From positions 682,001 to 746,000 of the forward strand of contig NZ_JBHSMG010000001.1 of assembly GCF_042655435.1 (NCBI RefSeq): a stretch of 64,000 nucleotides of DNA. The letters are read 5' to 3'. Source of the DNA: Lysinimonas soli. GTDB lineage: Bacteria > Actinomycetota > Actinomycetes > Actinomycetales > Microbacteriaceae. Shown here piece by piece: positions 16,801-25,750 of this stretch. The stretch's first letter is position 1. Every line of letters starts with the position of its first letter. The notes under the pieces are model-generated. The model saw only the letters and a list, made by a program, of their open reading frames with translations. It was not told the origin of the DNA and did no database searches. Made by a program: the position numbers and the translations under genes.

Positions 16801-17184
16801 ATGGCCGCGAAACCCCAGAAGGCTCAGTCCATGAAACCGGCGACCGCCGCCAAGAAGCTCGAGGTGCTGCTCACGGCGACCCCGGAGGCCTTCCGCGACC
16901 ACGACATCACCCGGGATGAGTTGGCCGCACTGCAGGCGGACCCGCCGGAGTGGCTCGTCACCCTGCGGCGCGAGGGCCCGCATCCGCGCCCCGTGGTCGC
17001 GCAGCGCCTCGGCGTGTCGAACTCCGGCCTCGCCCGTGGCGGCGTCGACGAGCCGCTCACGACCGCCCAGATCGGCGCCCTGCTCGACGCGATGCCCGAG
17101 TGGCTGACGATCGAGCGCGAGCGGCAGCGGGCGGTGCGGGCCGAGGAGACGCGCATCCGCCGGGAGCGGGCCGGGCAGCAGTAA
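16801..17184 (+). CDS. DUF5997 family protein
   Basis: 127 residues, hydrophilic: KPATAAKKLEVLLTATPEAF at 12-31, then DEPLTTAQIGALLDAMPEWL, with a basic tail. The central part QRLGVSNSGLARGGV reads like a short DNA-binding helix-turn-helix (inference). I recognise it as DUF5997, usually found beside a LysR substrate-binding-domain protein, as here. The ATG has TAGCCT seven bases upstream (leaderless). One idea is that the two divergent products together form a split regulator. Confidence 0.82.
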   Translation: MAAKPQKAQSMKPATAAKKLEVLLTATPEAFRDHDITRDELAALQADPPEWLVTLRREGPHPRPVVAQRLGVSNSGLARGGVDEPLTTAQIGALLDAMPEWLTIERERQRAVRAEETRIRRERAGQQ

Positions 17185-17190
17185 CCCCGG

Positions 17191-17250
17191 CGCGACTCAC
17201 GGGGTGCGTGCGCGACTCACGGGGTGCGTGCGCGACTCAGTGGGTGCGTG
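17191..17250. repeat. Tandem repeat, 3 x 20 bp
   Basis: Three copies of CGCGACTCACGGGGTGCGTG at 17191, 17211 and 17231 (the third has AG and T for two bases). The third copy contains the stop codon and last codons of the convergent lyase gene, so the array grew out of that gene's 3' end. Confidence 0.9.
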
Positions 17251-18148
17251 CGTGCAGCGCGGCGTTGACGCGCGCGGTGAGCTCGGCGTCCACCGGGCGC
17301 TCGCGACCGTCGATCGCGCGGACCGGCGCGGCGTGCCGTCCGCTCGAGACCAGCCACACGGCATCCGCCTCCTCGAGGTCCTGGGGCGTCAGCAGGGCGT
17401 ACTCGGTGGCGTAGCCGACCGACTCGGCCCAGGCGAACATGTCGACCTGCGTGGTGCCCGCCAGAATGCCGAGGTCGGTGCGCGGGGTGCGCAACGTCTG
17501 GCCGCGTCGCAGGACCAGGTTCGAGACGGCGCCCTCGAGCAGGAACCCGTCCGTGCTGACGAACAGGGCGTCGTCGGCCCCGCGCCGGGCCGCCTCGCGG
17601 AAGACGCCCCGGTTGATCGCGTAACTGAGGGTCTTGGCTCCGGTCAGCAGCCATGGCGCGGTCTGTGCGATGTCGTGGCGGTAGCCGCGGTCCAGCAGCA
17701 CGATCCGGATGCCGTCGCGCCGGGCTGCGCCGTGATCGGGGGCGACAGCGCCGAGCACCCACCCGGTGGGGACGAGGGCCCGCGGATCGAGCGAGCCCGA
17801 ACCGCCCTCCACGCCGCGTGACATCACGATCTTGACGAATCCCTCGTCGACCGGGGCGCCGTCGGCGTCGACGACCAGAGCGGCCACCGCGCGGATCGCC
17901 GCCCGCCAGGCCTCGGGGTCGGGGGCGGGAAGGTCGAGCATCGCCGCCGAGTGGGCGAAACGGGCCAGGTGCGGCTCGAGAGCCTGCAGGTGGCCGTTGG
18001 CCAGCGAGATGGTCTCGAACACCCCGTCCCCGCGCGTCGCGGCGAGGTCGAGCACGCTGAGGTGCGGCTGGGTGACGTCGGCGAGGTGGTGACCGACGGC
18101 GCGCCCGGCGGCGTCGAAGTCGAGCAGGGCGAGGGCCGGCTCGGTCAC
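17237..18148 (-). CDS. Class IV PLP enzyme, aminodeoxychorismate lyase-like
   Basis: 303-residue fold-type IV PLP enzyme. TRGDGVFETISL near residues 39-50 is typical of 4-amino-4-deoxychorismate lyase (PabC, folate synthesis), which releases p-aminobenzoate and pyruvate. The PLP lysine is Lys172 in LLTGAKTLSYAINR; then DDALFVSTDGFLLEGAVSNL and GILAGTTQ, the phosphate-binding loops. D-amino-acid or branched-chain aminotransferases share this fold, so the exact substrate is not certain. Its GTG overlaps by four bases the stop of the upstream gene, so both are one operon. Confidence 0.85.
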   Translation of the reverse strand: MTEPALALLDFDAAGRAVGHHLADVTQPHLSVLDLAATRGDGVFETISLANGHLQALEPHLARFAHSAAMLDLPAPDPEAWRAAIRAVAALVVDADGAPVDEGFVKIVMSRGVEGGSGSLDPRALVPTGWVLGAVAPDHGAARRDGIRIVLLDRGYRHDIAQTAPWLLTGAKTLSYAINRGVFREAARRGADDALFVSTDGFLLEGAVSNLVLRRGQTLRTPRTDLGILAGTTQVDMFAWAESVGYATEYALLTPQDLEEADAVWLVSSGRHAAPVRAIDGRERPVDAELTARVNAALHARTH

Positions 18149-18471
18149 GACGACCACCGCAGGCGGTCCAGGCGGGCCAGCATGCCGTCGATGGTGCCTC
18201 GAAGGCCGGGGTAGGCGTCGGCGATCTCGCCGAGCATCCGGCGATCGCGGGCGTAGTCGGTGCCCGGGCGGCGCCCGCCCTCCGCGTCGAAGAGGTCGGC
18301 GCGCAGCAGGAGCACGACGAGCTCGTCGATCGTGGGCAGTTCGTCCATGAACGCCCACGGGTCCTCGCCGCCGTGGAGGCGCTCAGTGACGACGGAGCCC
18401 AGCTCGTCCTGGGCTTCGGCGCGCAGCACCTCCAGGCTCGCGCGGCGCAGGGTATCGGCGTTCGACGTCAC
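18145..18471 (-). CDS. Conserved hypothetical protein upstream of the lyase
   Basis: 108 residues, acidic, soluble and probably helical (TLRRASLEVLRAEAQDELGS; LPTIDELVVLLLRADLF; ARDRRMLGEIADAYPGLRG). No motif I can name. The start is the GTG at 18471, seven bases behind TAGGCT (leaderless), and its stop overlaps the start of the aminodeoxychorismate-lyase-like gene. Confidence 0.75.
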   Translation of the reverse strand: MTSNADTLRRASLEVLRAEAQDELGSVVTERLHGGEDPWAFMDELPTIDELVVLLLRADLFDAEGGRRPGTDYARDRRMLGEIADAYPGLRGTIDGMLARLDRLRWSS

Positions 18472-18580
18472 GATTTCGAGCCTACGCCAGCCCGGGCGCC
18501 TCCCTTCGTGGGGCCAGCGCGCCTCCTTTTGGGGGAGGGCGCCCGGGACCGTGCCGTCCGCGGCACGGCACAATGGATGG

Positions 18581-19558
18581 GTGCCGCCCAGTCCGCTCGC
18601 CTCGAGCCCCTACGGGGTGCTCGGCGTCGACGTCGACGCGAGCCAGCACGAGTTGCGCCGCGCCTATCGGCGACGGCTGCGCGAGACGCATCCCGACACC
18701 GGCGGCGCCGCCGAGGAGTTCGACCGCGTGCAGCGCGCCTGGGAGCAGGTCGGGACCCCCGAGGCGAGGCGAGCCTACGACGACGGCACCCAGAAGATCT
18801 GGAACGTCGACACCCCGGCGCGCACCTGGGCTCCGCCGGCTCCGAGCACGCGGGCCTCGTCCTCCCGCCCGCAGGCGCGCACCTACGGGCATCCCGGTGG
18901 GTGGTATCGGGAGCAGTACCTCGAACTGCTGCACGAGTGGGTCGGACGCGGTGTCGCGATCCCCGATCCGTACGACCTGAGCCTGGTCCGCTCGGCGCCG
19001 CGCGAGATCCAGCGACTGCTCGCGTCGGCGGTCGCCGAGGAGGATACGGCCGTCGTGCTCGCGAGCCTCGGCATCGGATTCACCGTCTGGAACGACGTGC
19101 GCACCGATCCCGTGCGTCGGGGCGTGCAGCAACCGAACGGCCTGACGGCGAGCCCGCAGGGGGCGGCGGGGAAGATCGACCACATCGTGCTCGGGCCGAC
19201 CGGGCTGTGGGGCATGCTCAGCGAGGACTGGGGCGACTCGGTCATGGCCCGGCGCGGCGACGTGGTCGGTCCCGGTATCCACGCCGACGAGCACCCGATG
19301 CACGAACTCGCGTCGCGCGCGCGGTCGTTCTCGAGGCTGGCGAAGGTGAAGTTCTCGGCGCTCGCGATCGTGGTTCCCGATGACACGACTCCCGAGGGGG
19401 TCATCGCCCTTGGCGCTGTCCGCGGTGCCCAGACCCTGCTCGTGCAGCGCAGCAGACTGGCCAATCTGGTACGTATCGGCGTTCCGGGGGTGGGGGTCGG
19501 GGGGACCGATCTGTTCGAGGTGCGCACGCGGGTTCAGGCGGCGGCGCGCTTCGTGTGA
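18581..19558 (+). CDS. J-domain protein with NERD-like C-terminal domain
   Basis: 325 residues. The N-terminus is a DnaJ J-domain: SPYGVLGVDVDASQHELRRA and the HPD tripeptide at residues 37-39, which stimulates Hsp70 ATPase. A linker rich in Ser, Pro and Arg follows (about 70-105). From about residue 185 the pattern GKIDHIVLGPTGLWGMLSEDWGDS resembles the start of NERD (nuclease-related) domains, which read xxDHVVVGPxGVFVIxxK; the catalytic Lys is not evident here. There is no Gly/Phe region or zinc finger, so it is not a general DnaJ. GTG start; an ATG at 18573 is out of frame. Confidence 0.8.
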   Translation: MPPSPLASSPYGVLGVDVDASQHELRRAYRRRLRETHPDTGGAAEEFDRVQRAWEQVGTPEARRAYDDGTQKIWNVDTPARTWAPPAPSTRASSSRPQARTYGHPGGWYREQYLELLHEWVGRGVAIPDPYDLSLVRSAPREIQRLLASAVAEEDTAVVLASLGIGFTVWNDVRTDPVRRGVQQPNGLTASPQGAAGKIDHIVLGPTGLWGMLSEDWGDSVMARRGDVVGPGIHADEHPMHELASRARSFSRLAKVKFSALAIVVPDDTTPEGVIALGAVRGAQTLLVQRSRLANLVRIGVPGVGVGGTDLFEVRTRVQAAARFV

Positions 19559-19779
19559 GGGTACAAAGTCGGTCGTTTCCGGCGCGGATCGCCCCGGAAA
19601 CTCGGTCATCATTCCGGCACGAAGGCAGATCCTGTCGGTAGGATGGGGGACATCCGGGGGGATACTCACCACGTCCTCTCGGCGGCGAAGGCAGGACGCC
19701 CCATGAGATGCACCAGAGTCGGCGCACGGCGCGGGCACGGGCGCGCCGAGCCTGCCTTGCTCAGCGCGCGAGGTGGATC

Positions 19780-21021
19780 ATGACCGCCGCCGCCCGACTC
19801 GCCTACCGCCTCCGTCGCCCCCTGCTCGCGGCGCTCACCGACGCGTCGATCGAACGCCACGGGGTTCTGCCGCACCCGCCCGCGTCGTCGCACGTGCACG
19901 CCATGGGGTCGAATCCGTACCGCATTCTGCTGCTCGGCACGGCGGCCGCCTCGAGCATCGGGGTCGCCTCGCATGAGGTCGGGCTCGGAGGCCAGCTGGC
20001 GCGGCGCATGGCGGCGATCACGGGCCATGGTGTCGACCTCGACGTGCGAGCGCGTCAGACCTTGTCGGTGACCGAGGCCACGGCTCTGCTCCGCGGGCTC
20101 GACCTCTACCGCTACGACGCGGTCATCCTGATGCTCGGAGCCCGCGAGGCATCCGGATGGCAGCCACGTTCGCTCTGGAGCCGCGAGCTGGGCGAGCTGC
20201 TCGCCACGGTGTCACGCTCGGCGTCCTGCGCGACGCAGACCTTCGTGGTCCCGATCGTGAACCTGCCCGATTTCATCGACTACCCCGGCGTCCTCGCGCG
20301 TCGGGTGACGCACCAGGTGGGTCAGCTCAATGCGGTGAGCGAGCAGATCTGCCTCTCGCGCGCACGAACCACCTTTGTCCCGTTCTCCCCACCCCCCGCG
20401 CCCGGCGGGTTCACGACGACCCCGATCACCATGTTCGAGAGGTGGGCCGATGGGCTCGCGCCCGCCATCGCGGCCGGCCTGATGCTCGCGGGCGAGCGGC
20501 CGCATCCGGCGAACGGCGTCGACGAACAGGATCGGCAGCGGGCTCTCGACGAGCTCGGAATCGTGGGAAGCCCTGCGGACGATCGTTACGAGCGGATCGT
20601 CAGGATGGCCCGCTCCGCGTTCGGCGTCAGAGGCGCGGCGATCAACTTCATCGACCACGGCCGGCAGTGGACGAAGGCGGCGGTGCCGATGCGCTTCGAC
20701 GACATCGACCGTATGAACGCCTTCTGCAACTCGACGATCGAGCGCGCCGAGCTTCTCGTCGTCGAAGACGCGACGACGGACCCCGAGTTCGCCGAGCTGC
20801 CCTGGGTGACCGGACCGGCGCAGTTGCGGTTCTATGCCGGCTACCCGCTCGAGGCTCCGGACGGGCACCGAGTGGGGGCCATCTGCATCGTCGACCCCAA
20901 CCCGCGGGCGTTCTCGAAGACCGACGCCTCGATCCTGCGGGAGTTGGCGCTCCGGGCCCAGGAGCTGCTCTGGGAGGGGGCGCGGGTCTCGGCCGGCGAG
21001 GGCAAGGGGCAGTCGCGCTGA
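19780..21021 (+). CDS. SGNH-hydrolase-like / GAF domain fusion protein
   Basis: 413 residues. Residues about 45-245 follow the SGNH/GDSL hydrolase order: YRILLLGTAAASSIGVASHE (block I region, with the usual GDS altered to GTA), YDAVILMLGARE (block III, GxxE instead of GxND), but no clear DxxH block V, so catalysis is doubtful. Residues 260-405 are a GAF sensor domain (YERIVRMARSAFGVRGAAIN; FCNSTIERAELLVVEDA; FYAGYPLEAPDGHRVGAICI). The ATG at 19780 is preceded by GAGGTGG; 220 bases upstream contain a TAGGAT -10 box near 19637. Possibly a cytoplasmic light, redox or ligand sensor; the output is unknown. Confidence 0.8.
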   Translation: MTAAARLAYRLRRPLLAALTDASIERHGVLPHPPASSHVHAMGSNPYRILLLGTAAASSIGVASHEVGLGGQLARRMAAITGHGVDLDVRARQTLSVTEATALLRGLDLYRYDAVILMLGAREASGWQPRSLWSRELGELLATVSRSASCATQTFVVPIVNLPDFIDYPGVLARRVTHQVGQLNAVSEQICLSRARTTFVPFSPPPAPGGFTTTPITMFERWADGLAPAIAAGLMLAGERPHPANGVDEQDRQRALDELGIVGSPADDRYERIVRMARSAFGVRGAAINFIDHGRQWTKAAVPMRFDDIDRMNAFCNSTIERAELLVVEDATTDPEFAELPWVTGPAQLRFYAGYPLEAPDGHRVGAICIVDPNPRAFSKTDASILRELALRAQELLWEGARVSAGEGKGQSR

Positions 21022-21039
21022 CCGGGATACGCTGAACCG

Positions 21040-22389
21040 ATGACCGGTTCTCCCCGCAGCGCCGACTTCACGACCGCCCCCGCGGATCCGACCTCCCGGG
21101 CCCGGCTCGCCGAGCGCGGCCTGCGCTACGCCCTGGTCGACACCGACGACCCGACCGCCTTCGCGGACTGGCTGCGGGCCGATGACCGCGGATTTCACCT
21201 CGCCACTCGCGACGACGAGAAGTACGAACGCGGCCGCGCCGGCATCGGCTATCGCCGCACGACCGGCGTCTACGACGACGGGCTGAGCGTCGACCCGCAG
21301 ATCCCGGTGGCGACGGTCGGCTCCTGGCGCGGCGAGCTCACCGTGCCGGGCAGCACCGTCGAGCACCCGAGCACCCTCGCCGCCTGGGCGATCAGCTCGG
21401 TCACGGTGGCGTCGACGCATCGGCGCCGTGGAATCGCGCGCAATCTGCTCGAGGGGGAGCTGCGCACCGCCGCATCGCTGGGCGTGCCGATGGCGATGCT
21501 GACGGTGAGCGAGTCGACGATCTACGGCCGGTTCGGCTTCGCTCCGGCGGCCTTCGCCACGAATTGGACGATCGACACACGCCGTGCGAAGTGGAACGGC
21601 CCCGCGGTGCCCGGTGCGGTGGAGTTCGTGGGCATCGAGCGCTTCCGGCTCGAGGCGGCCGAGCTGCACGAGCGGGTCCGGTTGACGACTCCCGGCGACA
21701 TCGACCTGTGGGGGCACCACTGGGACCAGCAGGTGGGCGCCACCGACCCCGATGAGGCGCGCACCAAGCAGTTGCGCGCGGTGCGCTACCGGGATGCCGA
21801 GGGGGTCACCCGGGGTCTCGCGCTCTATCGCGTCACGGGCGGCGAGCCCGACTTCAGCCAGCACGTCGTCGAGGTCGACCGGCTGATCAGCGAGACGCCG
21901 GATGCCGCATCCGCCCTCTGGCGGTACCTCCTGGAACTCGACCTGGTCACCGAGGTGCGGGCACAGCTTCGTCCCGTCGACGAGGTGCTCCGCTGGCAGA
22001 TCGCCGACTATCGCGCCGCCAAGGTCGAGACCTGGGAGCATCAGTACCTGCGGGTGCTCGACGTGCCGACGGCCTTCGCGGCACGCAGCTACGCGGCGCC
22101 GGGTCGCCTCGCGCTCGAGGTGACCGATCCGCTCGGATTCGCCGCGGGATCCTGGTTGCTCACGGTGTCCGACGACGGTGCCGGAGCGGTGACGACGGCG
22201 TCCGCGGTCGACGGCGTGCCGGCCTTGCGTTTGACGGTGAATGAGCTGGCCGCCCTGTACCTGGGCGGGGTCGCCGCGACGACGCTGGTGGATGCCGGAC
22301 GGGTCGTCGAGGGGACCGTCGGCGCGGCCTCGGCGGCCGATCGGATGCTGCGCACGGCGCGTGCGCCGTGGCTGAGCGTCTGGTACTGA
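21040..22389 (+). CDS. Eis-like GNAT N-acetyltransferase
   Basis: 449 residues, the length of Eis (enhanced intracellular survival) acetyltransferases: an N-terminal GNAT domain, a second GNAT-like domain, and a C-terminal SCP2-like domain. The acetyl-CoA motif is SSVTVASTHRRRGIARNLLE (V/I-x-V-x-x-x-x-R-R-x-G-I/L-x), followed by ESTIYGRFGFAPA; the chain ends in Tyr, close to the C-terminal aromatic carboxylate used as base in Eis. Such enzymes acetylate amines including aminoglycosides and protein lysines; the target here is unknown. Leaderless: TACGCT lies six bases before the ATG. Confidence 0.88.
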   Translation: MTGSPRSADFTTAPADPTSRARLAERGLRYALVDTDDPTAFADWLRADDRGFHLATRDDEKYERGRAGIGYRRTTGVYDDGLSVDPQIPVATVGSWRGELTVPGSTVEHPSTLAAWAISSVTVASTHRRRGIARNLLEGELRTAASLGVPMAMLTVSESTIYGRFGFAPAAFATNWTIDTRRAKWNGPAVPGAVEFVGIERFRLEAAELHERVRLTTPGDIDLWGHHWDQQVGATDPDEARTKQLRAVRYRDAEGVTRGLALYRVTGGEPDFSQHVVEVDRLISETPDAASALWRYLLELDLVTEVRAQLRPVDEVLRWQIADYRAAKVETWEHQYLRVLDVPTAFAARSYAAPGRLALEVTDPLGFAAGSWLLTVSDDGAGAVTTASAVDGVPALRLTVNELAALYLGGVAATTLVDAGRVVEGTVGAASAADRMLRTARAPWLSVWY

Positions 22390-22426
22390 GGCGGCGTGAG
22401 TCCCGTTCCGGGCCTACTCTGAACTA

Positions 22427-23209
22427 ATGGCGACAGCAGAGTGCATCCACGGGTTCGAACCGGGCTTCTGCGATCAGTGCTTCCCGCGAGAGCAGGCGGC
22501 ACCCGTGCGCACGACCCGCGTCGCCAATGCGAAGCTCAGCGCGACGCCGGGAAGCCGCACGCCTCCCTCGTCGCCGCGGAACCGGACGATCGCCCCCTCG
22601 GTGCTGCTGGGGGCGCAACGCATCTACCACGTGACCCACGTGCGCAACCTCGAGATGGTGGCGATCGACGGCGCCCTGCGCAGCGACGCGGTGCCCGAGG
22701 TGGACGTCAGCTCGGCCACGACGCGCGAACTGCGGCAGACCGTCGAGCTCACCTCCGCCGACGGCAGCACCTCGACCGTTGCCGATCACGTGCCGTTCTA
22801 CCTCAGCCCGCACGCCAACCGCTGGTTCGAGCTGCGCACCGGTGCGGCGGGCAGCCACTGGTCCGCCGCGGCGCGGGCCTCGTCACCGCTGGAGTACGTG
22901 ATCCTGGTGAGCGAAGCCGCCGCGGTGGGGCCCGGCATCGTGCTCGCCGACGGGGACGCCGCGGCGCCCGCGACCCGCTTCGCCGCGGGACTCGAGGCCG
23001 GAACGGTGCAGCTGCGCCGGATGCGTGCGGTCGACGACGAGTACCGGGATGCCGAGGTGCTCGCGTCGAGCCCCTTCCCGTTCGAGTCGATCAGCCTCAT
23101 CGGTGTGGCCAACGAGCCGATGCGTGATCGGGTGAAGGCCGTGCTCGCGGAAGCCGGCGGGCACGCACCGCGTGTCGCGGTGTATCCGCCCTGGTTCTCG
23201 GGGGAGTGA
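22427..23209 (+). CDS. DarT-like (DUF4433) ADP-ribosyltransferase, no partner
   Basis: 260 residues. Residues 66-72 (IYHVTHV), 122-128 (VPFYLSP) and 204-217 (DAEVLASSPFPFES; Glu210 in the place of the catalytic Glu) follow the DarT order: xxHITxxxNL, YVPFYF, AExLVxxxxP. DarT enzymes ADP-ribosylate thymidine in single-stranded DNA and are normally paired with the macrodomain antitoxin DarG; none is near. The N-terminus has a small cysteine motif CIHGFEPGFCDQC (residues 6-18), probably zinc-binding. Leaderless: TACTCT is six bases before the ATG. Activity against DNA is not proven by sequence. Confidence 0.75.
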   Translation: MATAECIHGFEPGFCDQCFPREQAAPVRTTRVANAKLSATPGSRTPPSSPRNRTIAPSVLLGAQRIYHVTHVRNLEMVAIDGALRSDAVPEVDVSSATTRELRQTVELTSADGSTSTVADHVPFYLSPHANRWFELRTGAAGSHWSAAARASSPLEYVILVSEAAAVGPGIVLADGDAAAPATRFAAGLEAGTVQLRRMRAVDDEYRDAEVLASSPFPFESISLIGVANEPMRDRVKAVLAEAGGHAPRVAVYPPWFSGE

Positions 23210-23343
23210 GCGGCAGGGGCTGAACCGACGGGACCAACGACCCGTCCTCGTCCCGACCCGGCGGCGTAGCCTCGCAGCCGAGCCGACGGCCCCCGCTGCC
23301 CCGCGGCTCCCCAGGGATCCGGTGGCGGGGGAACGAGGACATC

Positions 23344-24099
23344 ATGGCCAGCTACGACGTCGCGGGACGCTCGGCGATCGTCACCGGGGGCGCCTCCGGA
23401 ATCGGCCGCGCCACCGCAGAGCTGCTGGGCGCCAACGGGGCCGCCGTCGTGGTCGTCGACCTGACGAAGGAGCCGGTGGATGCCGTGGTGGCCGGGATCA
23501 CGGCCGCGGGCGGAACCGCGATCGGCCTGGTCGGCGACGTGACCGATCCCCGGCTCGCCGTCGCGGCGGTCGACGAGGCGAACGCCCTCGCCCCGCTGCG
23601 CATCGCGGTCAACAACGCCGGGATCGGCGGCGAGGCGGCCCTCATCGGCGACTACACGCTCGAGGGCTGGCGTCACGTGATCGAGGTCAACCTCAACGCC
23701 GTGATGTACGGCCTGAAGGCGCAGCTCCCCGCGATGGCAGAGAACGGGGGCGGCTCGATCATCAACATGGCATCGATCCTCGGATCGGTCGGATTCGCGA
23801 TGTCGAGCGCCTATGTCACGGCCAAACACGGCCTGCTCGGGCTGACCCAGAACGCCGCGCTCGAGTACGCCGCCCACAAGGTGCGGGTCACCGCCGTCGG
23901 ACCGGGATTCATCAACACCCCGCTCGTCGCGGGTGCGCTCGACGCCGACACGCGGGCCTTCCTCGCCGCGAAGCACGCGCTGGGCCGCTTCGGCAGCCCG
24001 GATGAGGTGGCGGCGCTCGTCGCCTTCCTCGCCAGCGATGCCGCGAGCTTCATCACGGGCAGCTACCACCTCGTCGACGGCGGTTACACGGCGCAGTGA
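23344..24099 (+). CDS. Short-chain dehydrogenase/reductase (SDR)
   Basis: 251-residue classical SDR oxidoreductase. NAD(P)-binding TGGASGIG at residues 14-21; Asp near 40 (VVVVDLTK) suggests NAD preference; NNAG near 91; catalytic Tyr157 and Lys161 in YVTAK, Ser in MASILGSVG. Ends with the FabG-like GSYHLVDGGYTAQ. Start ATG 23344 with GAGGAC upstream; a TAGCCT -10 box near 23268. The following acyl-CoA ligase gene is 76 bases downstream on the same strand, so they may act on one lipid or acid substrate. Confidence 0.92.
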   Translation: MASYDVAGRSAIVTGGASGIGRATAELLGANGAAVVVVDLTKEPVDAVVAGITAAGGTAIGLVGDVTDPRLAVAAVDEANALAPLRIAVNNAGIGGEAALIGDYTLEGWRHVIEVNLNAVMYGLKAQLPAMAENGGGSIINMASILGSVGFAMSSAYVTAKHGLLGLTQNAALEYAAHKVRVTAVGPGFINTPLVAGALDADTRAFLAAKHALGRFGSPDEVAALVAFLASDAASFITGSYHLVDGGYTAQ

Positions 24100-24175
24100 C
24101 CCCCGGGGCGCCGGGGTGGTCATCGGCCGCCCCGGATGCGAGGATTCACACAGCGTCCCGATCGAAGGAGATCGA

Positions 24176-25750
24176 ATGTTCCGCAGCCCGTATCCCGACG
24201 AGGTCATCCCGAACGTCAGCGTCTACGACTTCCTGTTCCGGGATCTCAGCGCCGACGACGCGGCCCGAGTCGCCCTCATCGACGGGCCGACGGGAGATGA
24301 GACCAGCTACGGTGCCCTCAAGGCGCAGATCGACCTGCTCGCCGGAGCGCTCGCGGCGCGCGGGATCGGGATCGGCGATGTCGTCGCCCTGCACTCGCCC
24401 AACGTGCCGGCGTTCGCGACCGTCTTCCACGGCATCCTGCGCTCCGGGGCGACCGCGACGACGGTCAACGCGCTGTACACGGTCGAGGAGATGGCCCGGC
24501 AGCTGCAGGACTCCCGCGCCACGATGCTCTTCACGGTCAGCCCGCTGATCACGGTCGCGAGCGAATCGGCGGCCTTCGCCGGCATCCCCGACGAGCGCAT
24601 CATCGTGCTCGACGGCCTCGACGGCTACACGGGACTGCGCGATCTGCTCGCCGAGGGCGCGCCGGCGCCCGAGGTGTCGTTCGATCCGGCGACCCACGTC
24701 GCCGTGATTCCGTACAGCTCGGGCACGACCGGATTCGCGAAAGGCGTGCAACTGAGCCACACCAACCTGGTCGCCAATGTGGCGCAGTGCGCGCCGGTGC
24801 TCGATGTCAGCGACGAGGACCGCATCCTCGCGTTCCTGCCGTTCTTCCACATCTACGGCATGACGATCCTGCTCAACCTTGCCCTCTCGCGGCACGCGGC
24901 GCTCATCACCCTGCCGCGCTTCGACCTCGCGCAATTCCTGCAGGTGATTCAGGACCAGAAGGTCAGCTTCGTGTTCATCGCCCCGCCGGTCGCGGTCGCG
25001 CTCGCGAAGCATCCGCTCGTCGACCAGTTCGACCTCTCGAGCGTGCGGGGCATGATGAGCGGGGCGGCCCCGATGGACGAGTCGCTCGCCAATGCGGTCA
25101 CGGCCCGGCTCGGCGTGCACATGCAGCAGGGCTACGGCATGAGCGAGCTGAGCCCCGTCTCGCACGTCATCCCGCCGGATCGCGACGACCTCTCGCGCGG
25201 CACGATCGGGTTCCCGATCGCCAACATCGAGTGCAAGATCGTCGACGTCGAGACCGGCGCCGAGCTCGACATGCCCGCCGAGGGCTCCAGCCGGCCGGGC
25301 GAACTCTGGGTTCGCGGGCCGAACGTCATGCTCGGCTACCTCGGACAGGAGCAGGCCACGCACGAGACGGTCGACGACGACGGCTTCCTGCACACGGGCG
25401 ACATCGCGCAGGTCAACCACGACGGCTCGTTCCAGATCGTGGATCGTCTCAAGGAGCTGATCAAGTACAAGGGGTACCAGGTCGCCCCCGCCGAGCTCGA
25501 GGCGCTGCTGCTGACGCATCCGGAGATCGCCGATGCCGCGGTCGTCGCCCAGCCGGACCCCGCCGCAGGCGAGATCCCGAAGGCCTTCGTCGTGCGGCGG
25601 GAGGGGTCGGCGCTCACCGAGGGTGACGTGATGACCTTCGTCGCCGAACACGTGGCGCCGCACAAGAAGGTGCGCGCGGTGGCCTTCATCGACGCGGTGC
25701 CGAAGTCGTCGGCCGGCAAGATCCTGCGCAAGGACCTCAGGGGCCGGTAA
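24176..25750 (+). CDS. Acyl-CoA ligase (4-coumarate-CoA ligase-like)
   Basis: 524-residue member of the ANL adenylate-forming family; activates a carboxylic acid with ATP and joins it to CoA. The P-loop is YSSGTTGFAKG near residue 180; then QGYGMSELSP, the hinge HTGDIAQVNHDGSFQIVDR and the C-terminal lysine in KSSAGKILRKDLRG. The sequence looks most like 4CL/plant-type enzymes, so the acid may be aromatic or medium-chain. Start ATG 24176 has GAAGGAG eight bases upstream; the open frame upstream belongs to the preceding SDR region. The 3' end overlaps the convergent phosphatase gene by 14 bases. Confidence 0.93.
   Translation: MFRSPYPDEVIPNVSVYDFLFRDLSADDAARVALIDGPTGDETSYGALKAQIDLLAGALAARGIGIGDVVALHSPNVPAFATVFHGILRSGATATTVNALYTVEEMARQLQDSRATMLFTVSPLITVASESAAFAGIPDERIIVLDGLDGYTGLRDLLAEGAPAPEVSFDPATHVAVIPYSSGTTGFAKGVQLSHTNLVANVAQCAPVLDVSDEDRILAFLPFFHIYGMTILLNLALSRHAALITLPRFDLAQFLQVIQDQKVSFVFIAPPVAVALAKHPLVDQFDLSSVRGMMSGAAPMDESLANAVTARLGVHMQQGYGMSELSPVSHVIPPDRDDLSRGTIGFPIANIECKIVDVETGAELDMPAEGSSRPGELWVRGPNVMLGYLGQEQATHETVDDDGFLHTGDIAQVNHDGSFQIVDRLKELIKYKGYQVAPAELEALLLTHPEIADAAVVAQPDPAAGEIPKAFVVRREGSALTEGDVMTFVAEHVAPHKKVRAVAFIDAVPKSSAGKILRKDLRGR

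Noticed and set aside
17191..17250. CRISPR-like repeats here and at 10615, 52908 and 53208
   Set aside because: All are direct tandem arrays without spacers, units of 12-20 bp, and no cas genes occur.
22427..23344. A DarG macrodomain partner near the DarT-like gene
   Set aside because: Neighbours on both sides are an Eis acetyltransferase and an SDR; no macrodomain motif is seen.
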